Assembly: GCA_013289685.1 (NCBI GenBank)
Contig: JABCZL010000005.1
Span: 344,675 to 408,674, forward strand
DNA length: 64,000 nt
Origin: Acidobacteriota bacterium
GTDB lineage: Bacteria; Acidobacteriota; Terriglobia; Terriglobales; Acidobacteriaceae
Direction of reading: 5' to 3'
Positions within the stretch are counted from its first letter, which is position 1. Each line of letters begins with the position of its first letter. Under the pieces are notes generated by a model, which saw only the letters and a program-made list of their open reading frames with translations, did not search any database and was not told where the DNA came from. Below are positions 24,380 through 35,125 of the stretch, piece after piece. The translations under genes and the position numbers were made by a program.

Positions 24380-25981
24380 ATGTCCTCGACCGCCAATCTC
24401 CGATCCCGCCGCAGCGCCGCCCAGTTGCACGCGCTGGCGGGAGTGGAGCGCGAAATCCGTGCCCAGGATTCCCATAACCGTCGCAAATATCTTCGCGAAT
24501 TCAACCAGGCCTTTCGCAGCTACGACTCCGTTCTTGATGCGCAGCAGATTCAAAGCGCACTCCACTCCGCCGACGTGGTCCTCATCGGCGACTACCACGC
24601 GCTGCCCGCTGCGCAGCGTCATGCCGCCTCGCTGATCGAGCAGCGTGCGCTGGCCGGCGACCGTCCGGTCGTGCTGGGAGTCGAAACCATTTTCGCCCGT
24701 GACCAGCACATTCTCGACGAGTGGTGGCGCCGCGAAATCGACGAAACCGAACTCCGCCAGCGCATCCGCTTCGACCTTGACTGGGGATACGACTGGGCCC
24801 CGTTTCACGAGTTGCTGGTCACTGCGCGCGATCACGCGGAAGCCGTCTACGGCCTCGACTGCATGCCGCGCGAAGATCTCCGCAAGATCGGCGCCCGCGA
24901 CCGTCACGCCGCCGCCAAGATCGCCGAAATCCGCGAGCGCCATCCCAACGCTGTCATCTTCGTGTTGTTCGGCGAGTCGCATCTCGCTCCGGACCATCTG
25001 CCGCGCGCGCTGCGTCAGCAGATGCCTAGCGCAAAAATTCTCACTGTCTTGCAGAACATCGACGCGCTCTACTGGCGCGCCGCCGGAGAACGCGCCGACA
25101 AAGTGGAAGGCGTTCGCGTCAACGATGACGTTCTGTGCGTCTTCAACGCCACGCCGCTGGAAAAATACGAAAGCTACCGCCTGTTTCTCGACCAGTGGAG
25201 CCGCTGCGACGACGGTCCCGATTTCGCTCCCACCATCTACAACTTGATCGACAGCCTGGCCCGCTTCCTCGAGATCAACCGTTACTCGCCGCACAACGGC
25301 ACCCAGCCGAAATTTCTGGTCGACCTGATGCCTGAGGTCTACGGTGGTTCGTCCGACGGCATGCTGCGCCGTTTGCTGTCGCGCAAAAGCATTGCTGAAA
25401 CCGGGCGCGAAGCCATGCTGGCCAGCGTGGAAGAACGCGGCAGTGCCTACCTGCCACAAGTGAATGCGTTCTATGTCCGCGAATTCCAGATGATCCACGC
25501 CGCCGAAGATGCCACCCGCTTTCTGCATCAAGCCTGTCGGGGATTGCCGCAGCGCCTCAACGGCCATGCGGAAGAAGGAAGCGCCGCGAGCAGCAACCGC
25601 GCCCTCAGGACCGCAATCGACGATTTCTACACCCGCGTGGTCGAGCACGCGGTAGCCTATTTCGGTTCGCGCGTGCTCTATCCCTCGCGTCCCGTTCCCA
25701 GCGACTCGTCACCGCTATCCCGGGCGGCCTGCGAAAAAGCGGCGCAGGCGGCCATCCGGGCCGAGGTCAGCAAGTGTGAATCCGCCGCGCAGGATCTCGG
25801 CTACCGCATCGGAAACCAAATCTATGACGCCTACCTTGCCGGCAAAGTCGCGCCCAGTGGCCTGCGCCGGCTATTCCTCGCGCACCTCGACGAGCCCGGG
25901 CTGGCCCGCAAAGTCTGTGCCGCCGTGATTGCCAAAGTCCGCTCGCTTTCCAACTCAAAGTCGCGCGCCGCCCATGCCTGA
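24380..25981 (+). CDS. ChaN-family (heme-binding, EreA-like fold) protein
   Basis: A 533-residue protein. Residues about 55-280 match the ChaN/Cofac_haem_bdg domain: SADVVLIGDYHALPAAQRHAA, VVLGVETIFARDQHILDEWW, YDWAPFHELLVTARDHAEAVYGLDCM and VFVLFGESHLAPDHLP. In ChaN lipoproteins, conserved His and Tyr residues bind heme iron; EH and ESH motifs also recall erythromycin-esterase-like folds. The C-terminal half (about 290-533) is helical and of unknown function. No signal peptide or lipobox is present, so it is predicted cytoplasmic, unlike classical ChaN. The start codon follows the heptamer array without a visible ribosome binding site. Confidence 0.78.
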   Translation: MSSTANLRSRRSAAQLHALAGVEREIRAQDSHNRRKYLREFNQAFRSYDSVLDAQQIQSALHSADVVLIGDYHALPAAQRHAASLIEQRALAGDRPVVLGVETIFARDQHILDEWWRREIDETELRQRIRFDLDWGYDWAPFHELLVTARDHAEAVYGLDCMPREDLRKIGARDRHAAAKIAEIRERHPNAVIFVLFGESHLAPDHLPRALRQQMPSAKILTVLQNIDALYWRAAGERADKVEGVRVNDDVLCVFNATPLEKYESYRLFLDQWSRCDDGPDFAPTIYNLIDSLARFLEINRYSPHNGTQPKFLVDLMPEVYGGSSDGMLRRLLSRKSIAETGREAMLASVEERGSAYLPQVNAFYVREFQMIHAAEDATRFLHQACRGLPQRLNGHAEEGSAASSNRALRTAIDDFYTRVVEHAVAYFGSRVLYPSRPVPSDSSPLSRAACEKAAQAAIRAEVSKCESAAQDLGYRIGNQIYDAYLAGKVAPSGLRRLFLAHLDEPGLARKVCAAVIAKVRSLSNSKSRAAHA

Positions 25982-26026
25982 ACTCCGCCCTCTCTGCGAA
26001 ATGCTAATCTAGACCTCAGCCCGGCT

Positions 26027-26047
26027 GAATGCCGAATGCCGAAACCG
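26027..26047. repeat. Short heptamer array GAATGCC upstream of larB
   Basis: GAATGCC (26027), GAATGCC (26034) and the degraded GAAACCG (26041). The related GAACGCC unit (26061) lies at the very start of the coding sequence. The unit belongs to the same sequence type as GAAAGCC/GAACGCC upstream of pyrE. Confidence 0.65.
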
Positions 26048-26058
26048 CTGAGTGCCTC

Positions 26059-26808
<750 letters not shown>

Positions 26809-26822
26809 GCAAGGAGGAACCT

Positions 26823-27242
26823 ATGCCCAACGACATCTCGCCCGAAGTCAAGCAACTCATCGACCGTCCGAACTTTGCTCACCTCGCTACGCTCATGCCC
26901 GACGGCTCACCGCAGTCCGTGCCGGTATGGGTCGGCCGCGAAGGGGAGCACATCGTCATCTGCACCGGCGAAGGCTCGCTCAAGGCGAAGAACACGCGCC
27001 GCGACCCACGCGTGGCGCTGTCGATCGTCGACTTCACCAATCCCTACGAAGAAGTTCAGATCCGCGGCCGCGTCATTGAACGCCGCCCAGACTCAGATTT
27101 CAAGGTGATGGACGCCGTCTCGCACAAATACACAGGCAAGCCGTTTCCCTTCCGCAATCCAGAAGGACGAGTCGCTTTGATCATTGCCCCGGAGAAGGTG
27201 CGCTACACCAAGCTCCCCTTCGAGCACACACCTGGGAAATAA
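26823..27242 (+). CDS. PPOX-class F420- or FMN-dependent oxidoreductase
   Basis: A 139-residue split-barrel flavoprotein fold. ATG 26823 follows a strong AAGGAGGAA ribosome binding site. Features are FAHLATLMPDGSPQSVPVWV, ICTGEGSLKAKNTRRDPRVALSIVD, YEEVQIRGRVIERR and the C-terminal EGRVALIIAPEKVRY. This resembles Rv1155-like F420-dependent or pyridoxamine-phosphate-oxidase-like proteins. The cofactor cannot be decided by eye. It is 14 bp downstream of larB and probably co-transcribed. Confidence 0.88.
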   Translation: MPNDISPEVKQLIDRPNFAHLATLMPDGSPQSVPVWVGREGEHIVICTGEGSLKAKNTRRDPRVALSIVDFTNPYEEVQIRGRVIERRPDSDFKVMDAVSHKYTGKPFPFRNPEGRVALIIAPEKVRYTKLPFEHTPGK

Positions 27243-27247
27243 GAAAA

Positions 27248-27283
27248 GGCGCGGCTCGTGACGGTTTAGTCTCGAGCCGCGCC
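27248..27283 (-). terminator. Rho-independent terminator of the BON gene
   Basis: Perfect 11-bp arms GGCGCGGCTCG (27248-27258) and CGAGCCGCGCC (27273-27283). On the minus strand the hairpin is followed by TTTTCTT. It lies between convergent genes and may serve both. Confidence 0.85.
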
Positions 27284-27327
27284 TCCCTGTCACCGCTGCA
27301 TCAACCTTACATTCCCTGCCTGCCGAC

Positions 27328-28083
27328 TTATTCGACCTGCAGTTTGTTGTCGACGCTGAAGGCGCCGGAGAGCTGGTTCGCTCGGAGCCCGGCAACCGTC
27401 TTATCCATCGGGCTATCGACCGATCCATACAGGGTCACATGTCCGTTGGTCACAATGATCCGAATCGGACGCGCCGGATCTGCCGCGTACTTGCTCAACA
27501 CCGGGTCGCGATAAATGGCGCGCAGCGCTCGCAATCGCAGGCCGTCATCGAAAAATGAAACCGGCTCCAGCGAAACCTTGTCGATCACATCTTTAACGCC
27601 CGGCATGTTCGCGATGTCGGACAGCGCTTCGTCGCGGCCAATGCCAGTTCGATCCTGCCCTTCGACCGTGACCACTCCGTCTTTCACTCCCAGCGCGAAG
27701 TAGTCGAACGTGCTGTCGTAACCCACGCGCACGTAGGTCAGCTTCTTGGCCAGTTTCTGCTCAAGTTGCTCGTCCGGCACATTCGGACCCGCCACCGTCA
27801 CCAGGTTGCGCACTCCCTCGGTATTCGCGATCTTGCGCGCCAGCTTCGCAGCATCCAGTTTGCCTTGGTAGAGATCGACCGTGCCCGTAAGGGTCACAAT
27901 CCCGTCTTCCACACTCGCCTTCACGTCGCGGAACTGGTTCTTCGCGGCCAGCTTCTGCGCCGCCGTCGTCTGAATTTGATTGTCGTAGCGAGTAGCGGTC
28001 TCAGCCACGAGCATTGTGCTCAATAGCCCCACCGCTAGAAACGTACTCGCCAGTTTCACGAAGCTCTTCTCCGTTGCAGTCAT
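27328..28083 (-). CDS. Secreted triple-BON-domain protein
   Basis: A 251-residue protein starting at ATG 28083 with GGAGGT 8 bp upstream. After a signal peptide (LASTFLAVGLLSTMLVAETA) come three BON modules, at about 30-100 (VKASVEDGIVTLTGTVDLY), 105-175 (YFALGVKDGVVTVEGQDRTG) and 185-251 (PIRIIVTNGHVTLYGSVDS). BON domains bind membranes or phospholipids in osmotic-stress proteins such as OsmY. It probably protects the envelope in the periplasm. A 10-bp-arm palindrome lies 35-56 bp upstream of the start and may be an operator. Confidence 0.88.
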   Translation of the reverse strand: MTATEKSFVKLASTFLAVGLLSTMLVAETATRYDNQIQTTAAQKLAAKNQFRDVKASVEDGIVTLTGTVDLYQGKLDAAKLARKIANTEGVRNLVTVAGPNVPDEQLEQKLAKKLTYVRVGYDSTFDYFALGVKDGVVTVEGQDRTGIGRDEALSDIANMPGVKDVIDKVSLEPVSFFDDGLRLRALRAIYRDPVLSKYAADPARPIRIIVTNGHVTLYGSVDSPMDKTVAGLRANQLSGAFSVDNKLQVE

Positions 28084-28117
28084 AAAGGTCACCTCCGACC
28101 CGTTGACGAATCTTTAC

Positions 28118-28139
28118 GAATTAACCACCTGGTTAATTC
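28118..28139. promoter_or_regulatory. Perfect 22-bp palindrome upstream of the BON gene
   Basis: GAATTAACCA (28118-28127), centre CC, TGGTTAATTC (28130-28139). Size and symmetry suit a TetR- or MarR-type operator. The regulator is unknown and not adjacent. Confidence 0.6.
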
Positions 28140-28310
28140 ATTCGATGCCGAGGTGCCAGCGAGAGATGCTTCTGCGCCAGGGCAAGCTAGCGCCACTGGA
28201 ATGTGTTAAATGTGGAGAGAAACTTTCTGCGTTGCTGCGGGTTAATACCAATCGCAGGCAGAAGTGTGTCGAGCGGTGCCCTCAACGATACAGAAAGCGT
28301 GACCTTCGGT

Positions 28311-29504
28311 TCACTTCCCGATCGAAGACCAGTCCGTCAGCAACACCGGTTGGCTGTTCTTCACGATCGTCGGATATACGCGATCGAATCCCTTGTGGTC
28401 GGTCGCACTGTAGTTGAGAATGAGCCGCGGCCCCAGGCCAACGTTCATGGCGTGAATTGACTCTATGGCGGAGATGAATTTTTCCCGCGTCACATCCTTC
28501 CCCGCCCGCTTCAATCCCTCGACCACCACCATGGCGTCCACAAAACCTTCGAGGCTTACGAAGGTCGGCGGTTCACCGGGCGAGTATTTCGCTAGGCATT
28601 GCCGGTACAACGCCACCGTGGGGTAGTCGGTGCGATCGTAGGGGGGCATCACCTGAGTGATAATCGTGCCTTCCGCATCCCCCCCGGCTTGCTTGATAAA
28701 CTCCTCGGTCCCGACGAAAGACACGGTGAGGAACTGTGGCTTCCATCCCATCGCGTGTGCCTGCTTCACAATCGCAGCGGCTGGGGCGTAGGGCCCTACC
28801 ACCACGACGGCCTGCGGATGCGCCGCCATTACCGCCCTGATGCCCGGATCGATATCCAGGGTGTTGCGCGTGAATGTACCCAGCGCGACCGGAGCCGCAC
28901 CGTGCTTTTGCAGGGCCAGCTTCACGCCTTCCAGCACAGCCTTGCCAAAAGGGTCGTCCTGGTAGATCACACCAATCTTGCGGATGTTCAGTTCCCAGAG
29001 CTTGTCGACCTGCTCACGGGTTTCATCGTAGTACGACGCGCGAACGTTGATGACTTCATGTTTGAGCGGTTCGTACAACATCTGCGCGCCGGTGAACAGC
29101 CCCACCACCGGAATCTTCTCTTCCTGTGCCATGGGCACGTACACCTTGGCAGTCGGTGTACCCACGAAGAATCCCAAGGCGAACACTCCCTCTTTCATCA
29201 TGCGTTTGAAGCACGCCGGAGCCTTGTCGGGATCGTAGCTGTCATCGAATGCCTGCAGTTGAACCTTGCGGCCGAAAACTCCGCCCTCGTCGTTGACCAT
29301 ATGGAGATAGGCTGAGGCACCCAGCACGGTCTGCCTGCCAAGCACATGCGCCGGGCCATCGAGGGCCGAGCACGATCCAATCAGAATGCTGTCCTCGGTG
29401 ACGCCCGGAGTCTGCGCCGAAGCTGCTGAAATCGCGATCACCACGGCGAACATCAGCACCGCGGCGCGTGGAAAATAGATAACTCCTGCCCCAAATCGGT
29501 TCAT
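28311..29504 (-). CDS. Periplasmic ligand-binding protein of the branched-chain amino acid type
   Basis: A 397-residue protein starting at ATG 29504 with AGGAG 7 bp upstream; a longer frame to 29585 has no such site. It has a signal peptide (PRAAVLMFAVVIAISAASA) and the Peripla_BP_6 fold: SILIGSCSALDGPAHVLGR, HMVNDEGGVFGRKVQLQAFDDSYDPDKA, VGLFTGAQMLYEP, KIGVIYQDDPFGKAVLEGVK and FVSLEGFVDAMVVVEGL. Such proteins feed ABC importers, but no permease or ATPase lies beside it. The divergent neighbour is a sensor kinase, so the protein may act as a ligand sensor instead, which is inference. Confidence 0.9.
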   Translation of the reverse strand: MNRFGAGVIYFPRAAVLMFAVVIAISAASAQTPGVTEDSILIGSCSALDGPAHVLGRQTVLGASAYLHMVNDEGGVFGRKVQLQAFDDSYDPDKAPACFKRMMKEGVFALGFFVGTPTAKVYVPMAQEEKIPVVGLFTGAQMLYEPLKHEVINVRASYYDETREQVDKLWELNIRKIGVIYQDDPFGKAVLEGVKLALQKHGAAPVALGTFTRNTLDIDPGIRAVMAAHPQAVVVVGPYAPAAAIVKQAHAMGWKPQFLTVSFVGTEEFIKQAGGDAEGTIITQVMPPYDRTDYPTVALYRQCLAKYSPGEPPTFVSLEGFVDAMVVVEGLKRAGKDVTREKFISAIESIHAMNVGLGPRLILNYSATDHKGFDRVYPTIVKNSQPVLLTDWSSIGK

Positions 29505-29762
29505 CCGCAAACTCCTGTGGAAAGCGTCTCTCTCCGCACACGGCTGGGGTAAGCGTGCGTGAGATCGGTGAGGACATTGTGGCACGGCGAGCGCGCGTCA
29601 CTGACCTCTGCGACTCACCGAAGTAACCCGCGCATTGCAAAAGGCCGCGGAAGCGCTCCCATTGCGGAACGCGTCATTTCGGGATTACCCCCGTAACTTT
29701 CGACTCAGTACTTTGCGTTCTACCATGCCCTTGGACTGCGTATTTCGAGGGGGAATTCGCGG

Positions 29763-32324
29763 ATGGGTGAACGTGTCGCCCCATCAGGACGGGCAGATCT
29801 TTCCCGCGCCAGCCGGCTGAAAACAGCCCTGGACAGCGGAGCTCCCCCTGCGTTTGTACACCCGGAAAACACTGTGCCGCCCGCGAACGGCTCCTGCTCC
29901 GAGCCTTCCTGCCCACTGCCTCCTTTATCCGAACCCGCAACCATCCATCCCTCGAACGCCAAGACTCGGCTGCAGTTTCTGGAACAGATGTTCCAGGCGT
30001 CGCCCGATGGATTAAGCATCGCGGATTGCACCCATCGCGTGCTCTGGGCCAACGATGCCTTCGTCCGCATGTTTGACTACCAGGTCTCCGAGGTCATGGG
30101 TCAGCCTCTGGAGAATCTCGTAGTGCCTCCCGACCGTCTGGCGGAATCACAGTGGGTGACCGAGGCGCTCTCCCGAGGAGAGCGCATCACGCTGGAAACG
30201 CGGCGCAGAAAGAAAGATGGATCGTTGGTCGATGTTTCCCTCTCATGCGCGCCTCTGTTGTTGGACGGAAAAATGGCGGGCTTCTCCGCCGGATACCATG
30301 ACATTTCCGATCGCAAGCGGGTCGAAGCGCTCAGCTCGGCTCTTTATCGGGTCGCTGAGAAGAGCAGCAGCGCCAGTGATCTCCAGCAGTTTTTCGCCGC
30401 CGTGCACGGCATTGTCGATGAGTTGCTGTACGCGCGGAACTTCTACGTCGCTCTCTACGATCCGTCCACTGAGTTGCTCAGCTTCCCTTACTTCGTCGAC
30501 GAACAGGACTCCGCCCCGGTTCCCAAAAAGCTGGGCAGCGGGCTGACCGACTATCTCATCCGCTCGGGGCAGCCGCTGCTGGCGACCCCCGAAGTGCTTG
30601 AGGCCATGGAGGACCGCGGCGAAGTGGCGCGCAACGGATCGCGTTCCCTCGACTGGATGGGTGTTCCCCTCAAAGTCAACAGCCATACTTTCGGGGCACT
30701 GGTAGTGCAAACGTATTCCAAAAACATTCGCTATGGCGAGCGCGATAAAGAGATTTTGACTTTCGTGGCGCGGCAACTGGCCAGTGCGGTTGAGATCAAG
30801 AGAAACGAGCAGGCACTGCGCCGCTCCGAAGCTCGTTACCGTTCCCTGGTGCAGAGTTCGGTCTACGGAATCTACCGCTCGAGTCTGGAAGGGCGATTTC
30901 TGGACGTAAATCCGGCCCTGATCACCATGCTGGGATACGGTTCGGCTGAAGAAGTCCTGCTGCTCGATCCGGAAAAAGATATATTCGCGCACTCCGAAGA
31001 ACACAACCGGCTGATCGACGAATTCCGCCGCACCGGCCGCCTCGATGGAATCGAGATGAAGTGGAAGCGGAAAGATGGCACCCTCATCACCGTGCGCATC
31101 AGCGGCCGGGCCGTGAGCAGCGCCGACGAACCGGCAGATGTGTTGGAGGCGATAGCCGAAGACGTCACCGACCGCCGCGTGCTGGAGGATCAATTCCGCC
31201 AGGCGCAGAAAATGGAAGCTGTTGGCCGACTGGCGGGCGGAGTGGCTCACGACTTCAACAATCTGCTGATGGTAATCAGCGGATATGCGGAAGTGATTCT
31301 AGCCAACCTCGAACTCGATCATCCCCTCTACGAGAAGGGACGCGCGATTCAGCTCGCCGCCGACCGCGCCACAACTCTGACCCGGCAGTTGCTGGCCTTC
31401 AGCCGCAAACAGTTACAGGAACTCAAAGTCGTCGACGTGAACGCCATTGTGCGTGACATGGAACGTCTGCTCCAGCCTTTGATTGGCGAGAACGTCGAGA
31501 TCACCACCAGTCTGGATCCTGACGCGTCCCACACCCGGGCCGACGCCGGACAGCTGGAGCAGGTGCTGATGAATCTGGTGGTAAACGCCAAAGACGCGAT
31601 GCCCAACGGCGGAAAGCTCACCATCCACACCCAGAATCTGGTCGTGGATGAGAATCATCGCCGCGGCCAGACTTTCATCCGCCCCGGCAACTACGTTCTG
31701 CTCACGGTCCGTGACACCGGCATGGGCATGGACCGCGAGACCCAGTCGCGAATCTTTGAGCCATTTTTTACCACCAAAGAAAAAGGCAAAGGCACTGGCC
31801 TCGGGCTCTCCACGGTCTATGGCATCGTGAAACAGAGCGGTGGATACGTCATGGTGCAGAGCGAAGAGGGGCGCGGCACGACATTCCATATTTATCTGCC
31901 CCGCGTCGACGGCGTCGTCGAGCAGCATGCTGCTCCGGTGGCGAATGCCATCCTGGGTGGCACCGAGACTGTCTTGTTGGTCGAAGACGAAGAATCGGTC
32001 CGCCAACTCGTGCGCGACACCCTGGCCGCCAGAGGCTACCGCGTGGTGGAAGCGGAAAACGGCGAGGCCGGCATGGCCGCTGCGGCCATGCATGACGGCA
32101 AAATCGACCTTGTGATCACAGACGTTGTGATGCCCGGGATGAGCGGCCGCGACTTAGTCAAGCAGCTCGCGCAGATCCGCCCCGAAGCCAAGGTGCTTTA
32201 TCTCTCCGGCTACACCGAGGACTCAATTATCAGCGAAGGCACCATCGAGACCGGCTCTTCGTTTCTGCAGAAACCCTTCACCTTGCAAAATCTGTTGCGC
32301 AAAGTGCGCGAAGTATTGAGCTAG
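29763..32324 (+). CDS. Hybrid sensor histidine kinase, PAS-GAF-PAS-HisKA-HATPase-REC
   Basis: An 853-residue soluble kinase. PAS at about 72-190 ([21 protein letters not shown]), GAF at about 200-345 ([21 protein letters not shown]), second PAS at about 360-475 ([19 protein letters not shown]). The HisKA domain has phosphoacceptor H496 in GGVAHDFNN. The ATPase domain has N608 (LVVNAKDAM), DTGMGMD and [16 protein letters not shown]. The C-terminal receiver carries D787 in [12 protein letters not shown] and K near FLQKPF. There is no membrane segment, so the signal is cytosolic or a bound ligand. It is divergent from the periplasmic binding protein. GAGGGGGAA precedes the start. No separate DNA-binding regulator lies adjacent. 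Confidence 0.95.
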   Translation: MGERVAPSGRADLSRASRLKTALDSGAPPAFVHPENTVPPANGSCSEPSCPLPPLSEPATIHPSNAKTRLQFLEQMFQASPDGLSIADCTHRVLWANDAFVRMFDYQVSEVMGQPLENLVVPPDRLAESQWVTEALSRGERITLETRRRKKDGSLVDVSLSCAPLLLDGKMAGFSAGYHDISDRKRVEALSSALYRVAEKSSSASDLQQFFAAVHGIVDELLYARNFYVALYDPSTELLSFPYFVDEQDSAPVPKKLGSGLTDYLIRSGQPLLATPEVLEAMEDRGEVARNGSRSLDWMGVPLKVNSHTFGALVVQTYSKNIRYGERDKEILTFVARQLASAVEIKRNEQALRRSEARYRSLVQSSVYGIYRSSLEGRFLDVNPALITMLGYGSAEEVLLLDPEKDIFAHSEEHNRLIDEFRRTGRLDGIEMKWKRKDGTLITVRISGRAVSSADEPADVLEAIAEDVTDRRVLEDQFRQAQKMEAVGRLAGGVAHDFNNLLMVISGYAEVILANLELDHPLYEKGRAIQLAADRATTLTRQLLAFSRKQLQELKVVDVNAIVRDMERLLQPLIGENVEITTSLDPDASHTRADAGQLEQVLMNLVVNAKDAMPNGGKLTIHTQNLVVDENHRRGQTFIRPGNYVLLTVRDTGMGMDRETQSRIFEPFFTTKEKGKGTGLGLSTVYGIVKQSGGYVMVQSEEGRGTTFHIYLPRVDGVVEQHAAPVANAILGGTETVLLVEDEESVRQLVRDTLAARGYRVVEAENGEAGMAAAAMHDGKIDLVITDVVMPGMSGRDLVKQLAQIRPEAKVLYLSGYTEDSIISEGTIETGSSFLQKPFTLQNLLRKVREVLS

Positions 32325-32470
32325 GCGAGTCTTCCTTTTCACACCTCTCTTGTTTTTCAAACCTCCGAAGTCCCTGCCTGAGTGAGGAGGACAAGGGGGA
32401 CTCTCATCCCTTATCCTCTAGACTGCCGTTTGCGCGGTGTTGCATCGACTGCCGCAGGCCGCCCGCTTCG

Positions 32471-33856
32471 ATGATCGTGAACTTTGCAGAACGCGCGCAC
32501 AACCACAACTGGGAACTGGATCCGGTGGTGCGGTCGCTGCTCGACACCGATTTCTACAAGCTGCTGATGCTGCAGTTTATCTGGAAACATTTCCCCAGGA
32601 CGCGCGTGGAGTTCTCGCTGATCAACCGGCATGCTTCGGTGCGCATGGCGGACATCATCCACATTGAAGAACTGAAAGTGCAACTGCAGCACGTGCGCGG
32701 ACGGCGGTTTCGAAAATCGGAACTGGTGTGGCTGGCAGGCAACACGTTTTACGGCCGCCGCGGAATTTTCGAGCCGGCGTTTCTGGAGTGGTTGGAGCGC
32801 GACTTCCGCCTGTCGGATTATCAGCTGTCGGTGCGCGACGGGCAGATCCACCTGACTTTCGAGGGTACATGGACTGAGACCACGATGTGGGAACTATACG
32901 CGCTGGCGATTCTCGACGAGTTGAAGACGCGGGCGCAGCTGAAGACGCTGAGCGAATTCGGACTCGACATCCTGTATGCGCGGGCCAAGACGAAGTTGTG
33001 GAGCAAGATCGAGCGGCTGCGCGGTGTCCCCGGATTAAGTGTGGCTGATTTCGGAACGCGCCGGCGGCACAGTTTTCTGTGGCAGGAATATGTCGTCGTG
33101 GCCATGGCCGCCAATCTCGGCAGCAATTTTATCGGGACGTCGAATGCGTTTCTGGCGCACAAGCATGACCTGGAAGCGATTGGAACCAACGCCCATGAAA
33201 TTCCGATGGTGATGGCCGCGCTGGCGCCGGATGACGTGGCGCTGAAAGCGTCGCAGTATCGAGTGCTGGAACTGTGGCAGCAGACCTATGAAGGTGCGTT
33301 GCGGGTGATGTTGCCCGATACCTTTGGCACGACGCAGTTTTTGGCGGGAGCGCCCGAGTGGGCGACGGACTGGACCGGACAGCGTGTAGACAGCAAGGAT
33401 CCTTACGTCGCCGGAGATGAATATATTACGTGGCTCAAAGCGCGCGGAAGGGACCCTCGCGAGAAACTGCTGATCGCCTCCGACACGCTGGATGTGGATG
33501 CGATCCTCGGACTGCATGCGTATTTTGGCGGCGCTCTGGCGAAAGGCGTGGGCCCCGGCGATTTCCTGAGTGCGGCTGACTTCGAAGATCGCAACAAGTG
33601 GACGCCGGGGCGGCGCGTTCGCTTCAGCGCGGGCTGGGGAACGCTCTTGACCAACGATTTTCGCGGCTGCAATCCCAACAATAGCGGGGGCTTTGACCCC
33701 ATCAGCCTGATATGCAAGGTTTCGAACGTCGAAGGGCGGCCGGCGGTGAAGCTCTCTGACAATTATTCCAAGGCGCTCGGGCCTCCGGCGGAGATCGAGC
33801 GCTACCGGAGAGTGTTCGGAACTGAGGGAATCGCCAACGCTCCGCTGGTGGCGTGA
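32471..33856 (+). CDS. pncB: Nicotinate phosphoribosyltransferase
   Basis: A 461-residue enzyme of NAD salvage joining nicotinate to PRPP. Family signatures are [20 protein letters not shown] at the start, [42 protein letters not shown], the [29 protein letters not shown] segment and [11 protein letters not shown] with [11 protein letters not shown]. The His near the active site (GTNAHE) is present. Length is typical. It follows the kinase by about 150 bp and may be separately transcribed. Confidence 0.94.
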   Translation: MIVNFAERAHNHNWELDPVVRSLLDTDFYKLLMLQFIWKHFPRTRVEFSLINRHASVRMADIIHIEELKVQLQHVRGRRFRKSELVWLAGNTFYGRRGIFEPAFLEWLERDFRLSDYQLSVRDGQIHLTFEGTWTETTMWELYALAILDELKTRAQLKTLSEFGLDILYARAKTKLWSKIERLRGVPGLSVADFGTRRRHSFLWQEYVVVAMAANLGSNFIGTSNAFLAHKHDLEAIGTNAHEIPMVMAALAPDDVALKASQYRVLELWQQTYEGALRVMLPDTFGTTQFLAGAPEWATDWTGQRVDSKDPYVAGDEYITWLKARGRDPREKLLIASDTLDVDAILGLHAYFGGALAKGVGPGDFLSAADFEDRNKWTPGRRVRFSAGWGTLLTNDFRGCNPNNSGGFDPISLICKVSNVEGRPAVKLSDNYSKALGPPAEIERYRRVFGTEGIANAPLVA

Positions 33857-34147
33857 GGATTGTCTCTGACTTACCACGATGTCGAGCTGCTCGCGTTGGA
33901 ACGGCTTCTTAGGCCTTCTCTGCGTCCTTCGCGGTTCTTCTTCGCGTCCTTTGCAGTCAGGATCTTTGGCAGTGCCGGCAGAGAGCCTTTAACCGCTGAG
34001 ATCGCAAAGAGAATCCGCGGAGATCGAGGAGAAGAGCCACTACAAAAACTGCCACGAAATTGAAATTGTTGTTAACCGTTGCCCATCCTCGTTCGTTGTG
34101 TGCATAGAGATGCTTCACGGCGCATCTCTCACGAAGGGAACCTCTAC

Positions 34148-35053
34148 ATGCACAAGCAGCGGCGGCACATGACGTTGATTCGGTCGATCGTAGCATTCTT
34201 GGCGTTGTTCACTGCGGTGAGCGTTGCTCAAGCGCCGCGCGCCGCGCAACCGGCAGGGGCGCCCAATGCTCCGCAGATGAGCGAAAAGGACCTGGCGGCC
34301 ATGCAGGACCAGTTGCTTCAGGAGTTGCGCGTGAGCCCCACGTTAGCCGAGGTTGTGGCGCGGGACCCTTCGCTGCTGTCGAATGCGGATTACGTGAACC
34401 GTAACAATCCTCAACTCGGGCGCTTCCTGCAGGCGCATCCCGAGATCGCACAAAATCCCGACTTCTATCTCTTTAACAATCTGCACCCTGAACATGAGGA
34501 GCCCGCCCAAACGCTGGAGCGCAAACTGTGGCCGCATACGTCCGAGCCAGAATCCTCAGGAGTTGACCGCGAACTGATCAGCGATGGCATCCCGTTTCTG
34601 GTCTTCGTTTGCATTCTTGGCGCGCTCCTCTGGCTGACCCATGTTTTGCTGGAAAACCGGCGTTGGGGGCGCATTTTCAAACTGCAGACTGACGTGCACG
34701 GCAGGCTGATTGAAAGATTTGGCACCTCCCAGGAAGTGCTTACCTACATGAGCACCGACGCGGGCAAGCGTTTTCTGGAAGCGACGCCGATCGCGGTCGG
34801 CTTCGAGCACCAGCCACCGGTTCCAAGTCCGGTCGCCCGGGTGCTCACGCCCCTGCAGATCGGAATCGTGATGACCCTGCTTGGCATCGGCTTGCTCTCC
34901 CTGCGCCACAGCGTCACCGATGGCGCCATCGCTTTACTCGTGATTGGCACCGTGGTGCTCATGCCCGGCCTGGGATTTATCATCTCGGCGGGAATCACGT
35001 GGGTATTGGCCCGGCATCTCGGCTTGATGCCGGAAAGCGGAGGACGGAACTAG
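34148..35053 (+). CDS. Membrane protein preceding the ECF sigma operon
   Basis: A 301-residue protein from ATG 34148 with AAGGGAA upstream; a second ATG at 34169 is also possible. Signal peptide (RSIVAFLALFTAVSVAQA), a helical periplasmic part of about 120 residues (MSEKDLAAMQDQLLQEL, PQLGRFLQAHPEIAQNPDFYLFNNL), then helices at about 145-170, 225-245 and 255-290. The helix-rich periplasmic segment followed by transmembrane helices is seen in unnamed Acidobacteria proteins. It lies 72 bp before a sigma factor gene and is probably part of the same regulon or operon. Function is unknown. Confidence 0.7.
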   Translation: MHKQRRHMTLIRSIVAFLALFTAVSVAQAPRAAQPAGAPNAPQMSEKDLAAMQDQLLQELRVSPTLAEVVARDPSLLSNADYVNRNNPQLGRFLQAHPEIAQNPDFYLFNNLHPEHEEPAQTLERKLWPHTSEPESSGVDRELISDGIPFLVFVCILGALLWLTHVLLENRRWGRIFKLQTDVHGRLIERFGTSQEVLTYMSTDAGKRFLEATPIAVGFEHQPPVPSPVARVLTPLQIGIVMTLLGIGLLSLRHSVTDGAIALLVIGTVVLMPGLGFIISAGITWVLARHLGLMPESGGRN

Positions 35054-35125
35054 AATCAATTTGCTGCCTGAGCCCCTGCCTCAGCCACGCAGCAGCCCGA
35101 CGGCGGGCTGCTCGGGAACGCAGCC

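Noticed and set aside
24311..25648. Long minus-strand frame (445 codons) across ChaN
   Set aside because: It mirrors the third-position GC bias of the plus-strand gene and ends in the heptamer array; no protein family is recognisable.
28016..28417. Plus-strand frame with CVKC and CVERC motifs resembling a zinc ribbon
   Set aside because: It overlaps the starts and ends of two confident minus-strand genes, and the cysteine spacing is probably chance.
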